Below are positions 63,930 through 64,000 of a stretch of 64,000 nt of DNA, piece after piece. Origin of the DNA: Mucilaginibacter sp. PAMB04168 (lineage in GTDB: Bacteria > Bacteroidota > Bacteroidia > Sphingobacteriales > Sphingobacteriaceae); NCBI RefSeq assembly GCF_039634365.2, contig NZ_CP155079.2:124001-188000 (forward strand), given 5' to 3'. The translations under genes and the position numbers were made by a program. Every line of letters starts with the position of its first letter. Within the stretch, counting starts at the first letter, position 1. A model generated the notes under the pieces. It made no database searches. It saw only the letters and a program-made list of their open reading frames with translations, and was not told the origin of the DNA.

Positions 63930-64000
63930 ATGAAAAAAATTATTATTGCACTCACTATATTATCGGCTTTAACGGCCAAGGCGCAATCGCCTGTTTCTAT
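63930..64000 (+). CDS. Start of a secreted protein, probable TssR
   Basis: The ATG at 63930 opens a standard signal peptide (KKIIIALTILSALTAKAQS) and runs off the window end after 23 codons. It is 24 bp downstream of the PKD protein in the same operon. In Bacteroidota T6SS clusters the gene in this position is usually tssR, which has such a leader, but only the signal peptide is visible here. Confidence 0.55.
   Translation, partial: MKKIIIALTILSALTAKAQSPVS

Noticed and set aside
1..64000. CRISPR arrays, tRNA, rRNA, integrase or transposase genes
   Set aside because: I searched by eye on both strands and saw no repeat-spacer pattern, no cloverleaf-like tRNA and no recombinase motifs; small RNAs could still be missed.

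Overview
The window comes from a Bacteroidota chromosome, most likely a soil or plant-type Sphingobacteriaceae (Mucilaginibacter/Pedobacter-like). This is inferred from four systems: a SusC/SusD polysaccharide-utilization locus run by a hybrid two-component sensor, a type IX-secretion C-terminal sorting domain, a subtype-iii type VI secretion cluster (tssN, tssO and a probable tssR), and DUF6443-type Rhs proteins. I found no rRNA, tRNA, CRISPR array or intact insertion sequence.

Region 1 (1-23.6 kb) is a type II secretion / type IV pilus-like locus in two convergent halves. The + strand half (1-2102) has the end of a secretin, a PilM/N-like protein and a PilO/GspM-like protein. The - strand half (18673 down to 13341) has an Fn3-like lipoprotein, a PilP/GspC-like protein, a MORN-type protein, a GspK/PilX-like protein, two minor pseudopilins and GspF. 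Between the halves lies an AT-rich accessory island (about 2.1-13.3 kb): a collagen/tail-fibre-like secreted protein, a frameshifted lipoprotein, two giant YD/Rhs proteins (the second ending in a nuclease-like toxin tip), two small candidate immunity or cassette genes and an XRE regulator. Four more members of the tail-fibre-like family follow the pilus operon (18.9-23.5 kb), one of them frameshifted.

Region 2 (23.6-27.4 kb) is a degenerate accessory patch. It holds an unknown membrane-anchored protein, a 3' fragment of a second gspF (inverted relative to the intact gene), two small lipoprotein genes (one carrying two frameshifts), duplicated strong terminators and several palindromes.

Region 3 (27.4-48.7 kb) is a polysaccharide-utilization locus. 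A GH105-type unsaturated uronyl hydrolase and a heparinase II/III-like lyase run divergently from an HTCS regulator, a GH3 enzyme, SusC, SusD (with an inserted chitin-binding-like module), a DUF5017 lipoprotein, a hyaluronidase (GH56)-like TIM-barrel protein, a beta-helix lipoprotein and a GH20 hexosaminidase. A decayed nagB (glucosamine-6-phosphate deaminase) follows. The enzyme set points to an uronic acid/N-acetylhexosamine polymer such as hyaluronan or heparosan; no sulfatase is present.

Region 4 (48.8-54.8 kb) encodes a 1747-residue adhesin-like protein (propeller-like repeats, nine IPT/TIG domains, an Ig-like domain and a T9SS sorting tail), translationally coupled to a lipoprotein. An unknown soluble protein follows on the other strand.

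Region 5 (56.3-64 kb) is part of a Bacteroidota type VI secretion system: tssK, tssN, tssG, tssF and tssE, then a divergent operon with tssO, a small membrane protein, a PKD-domain membrane protein and the start of a probable tssR. Sheath, tube, ClpV and VgrG genes lie outside the window.
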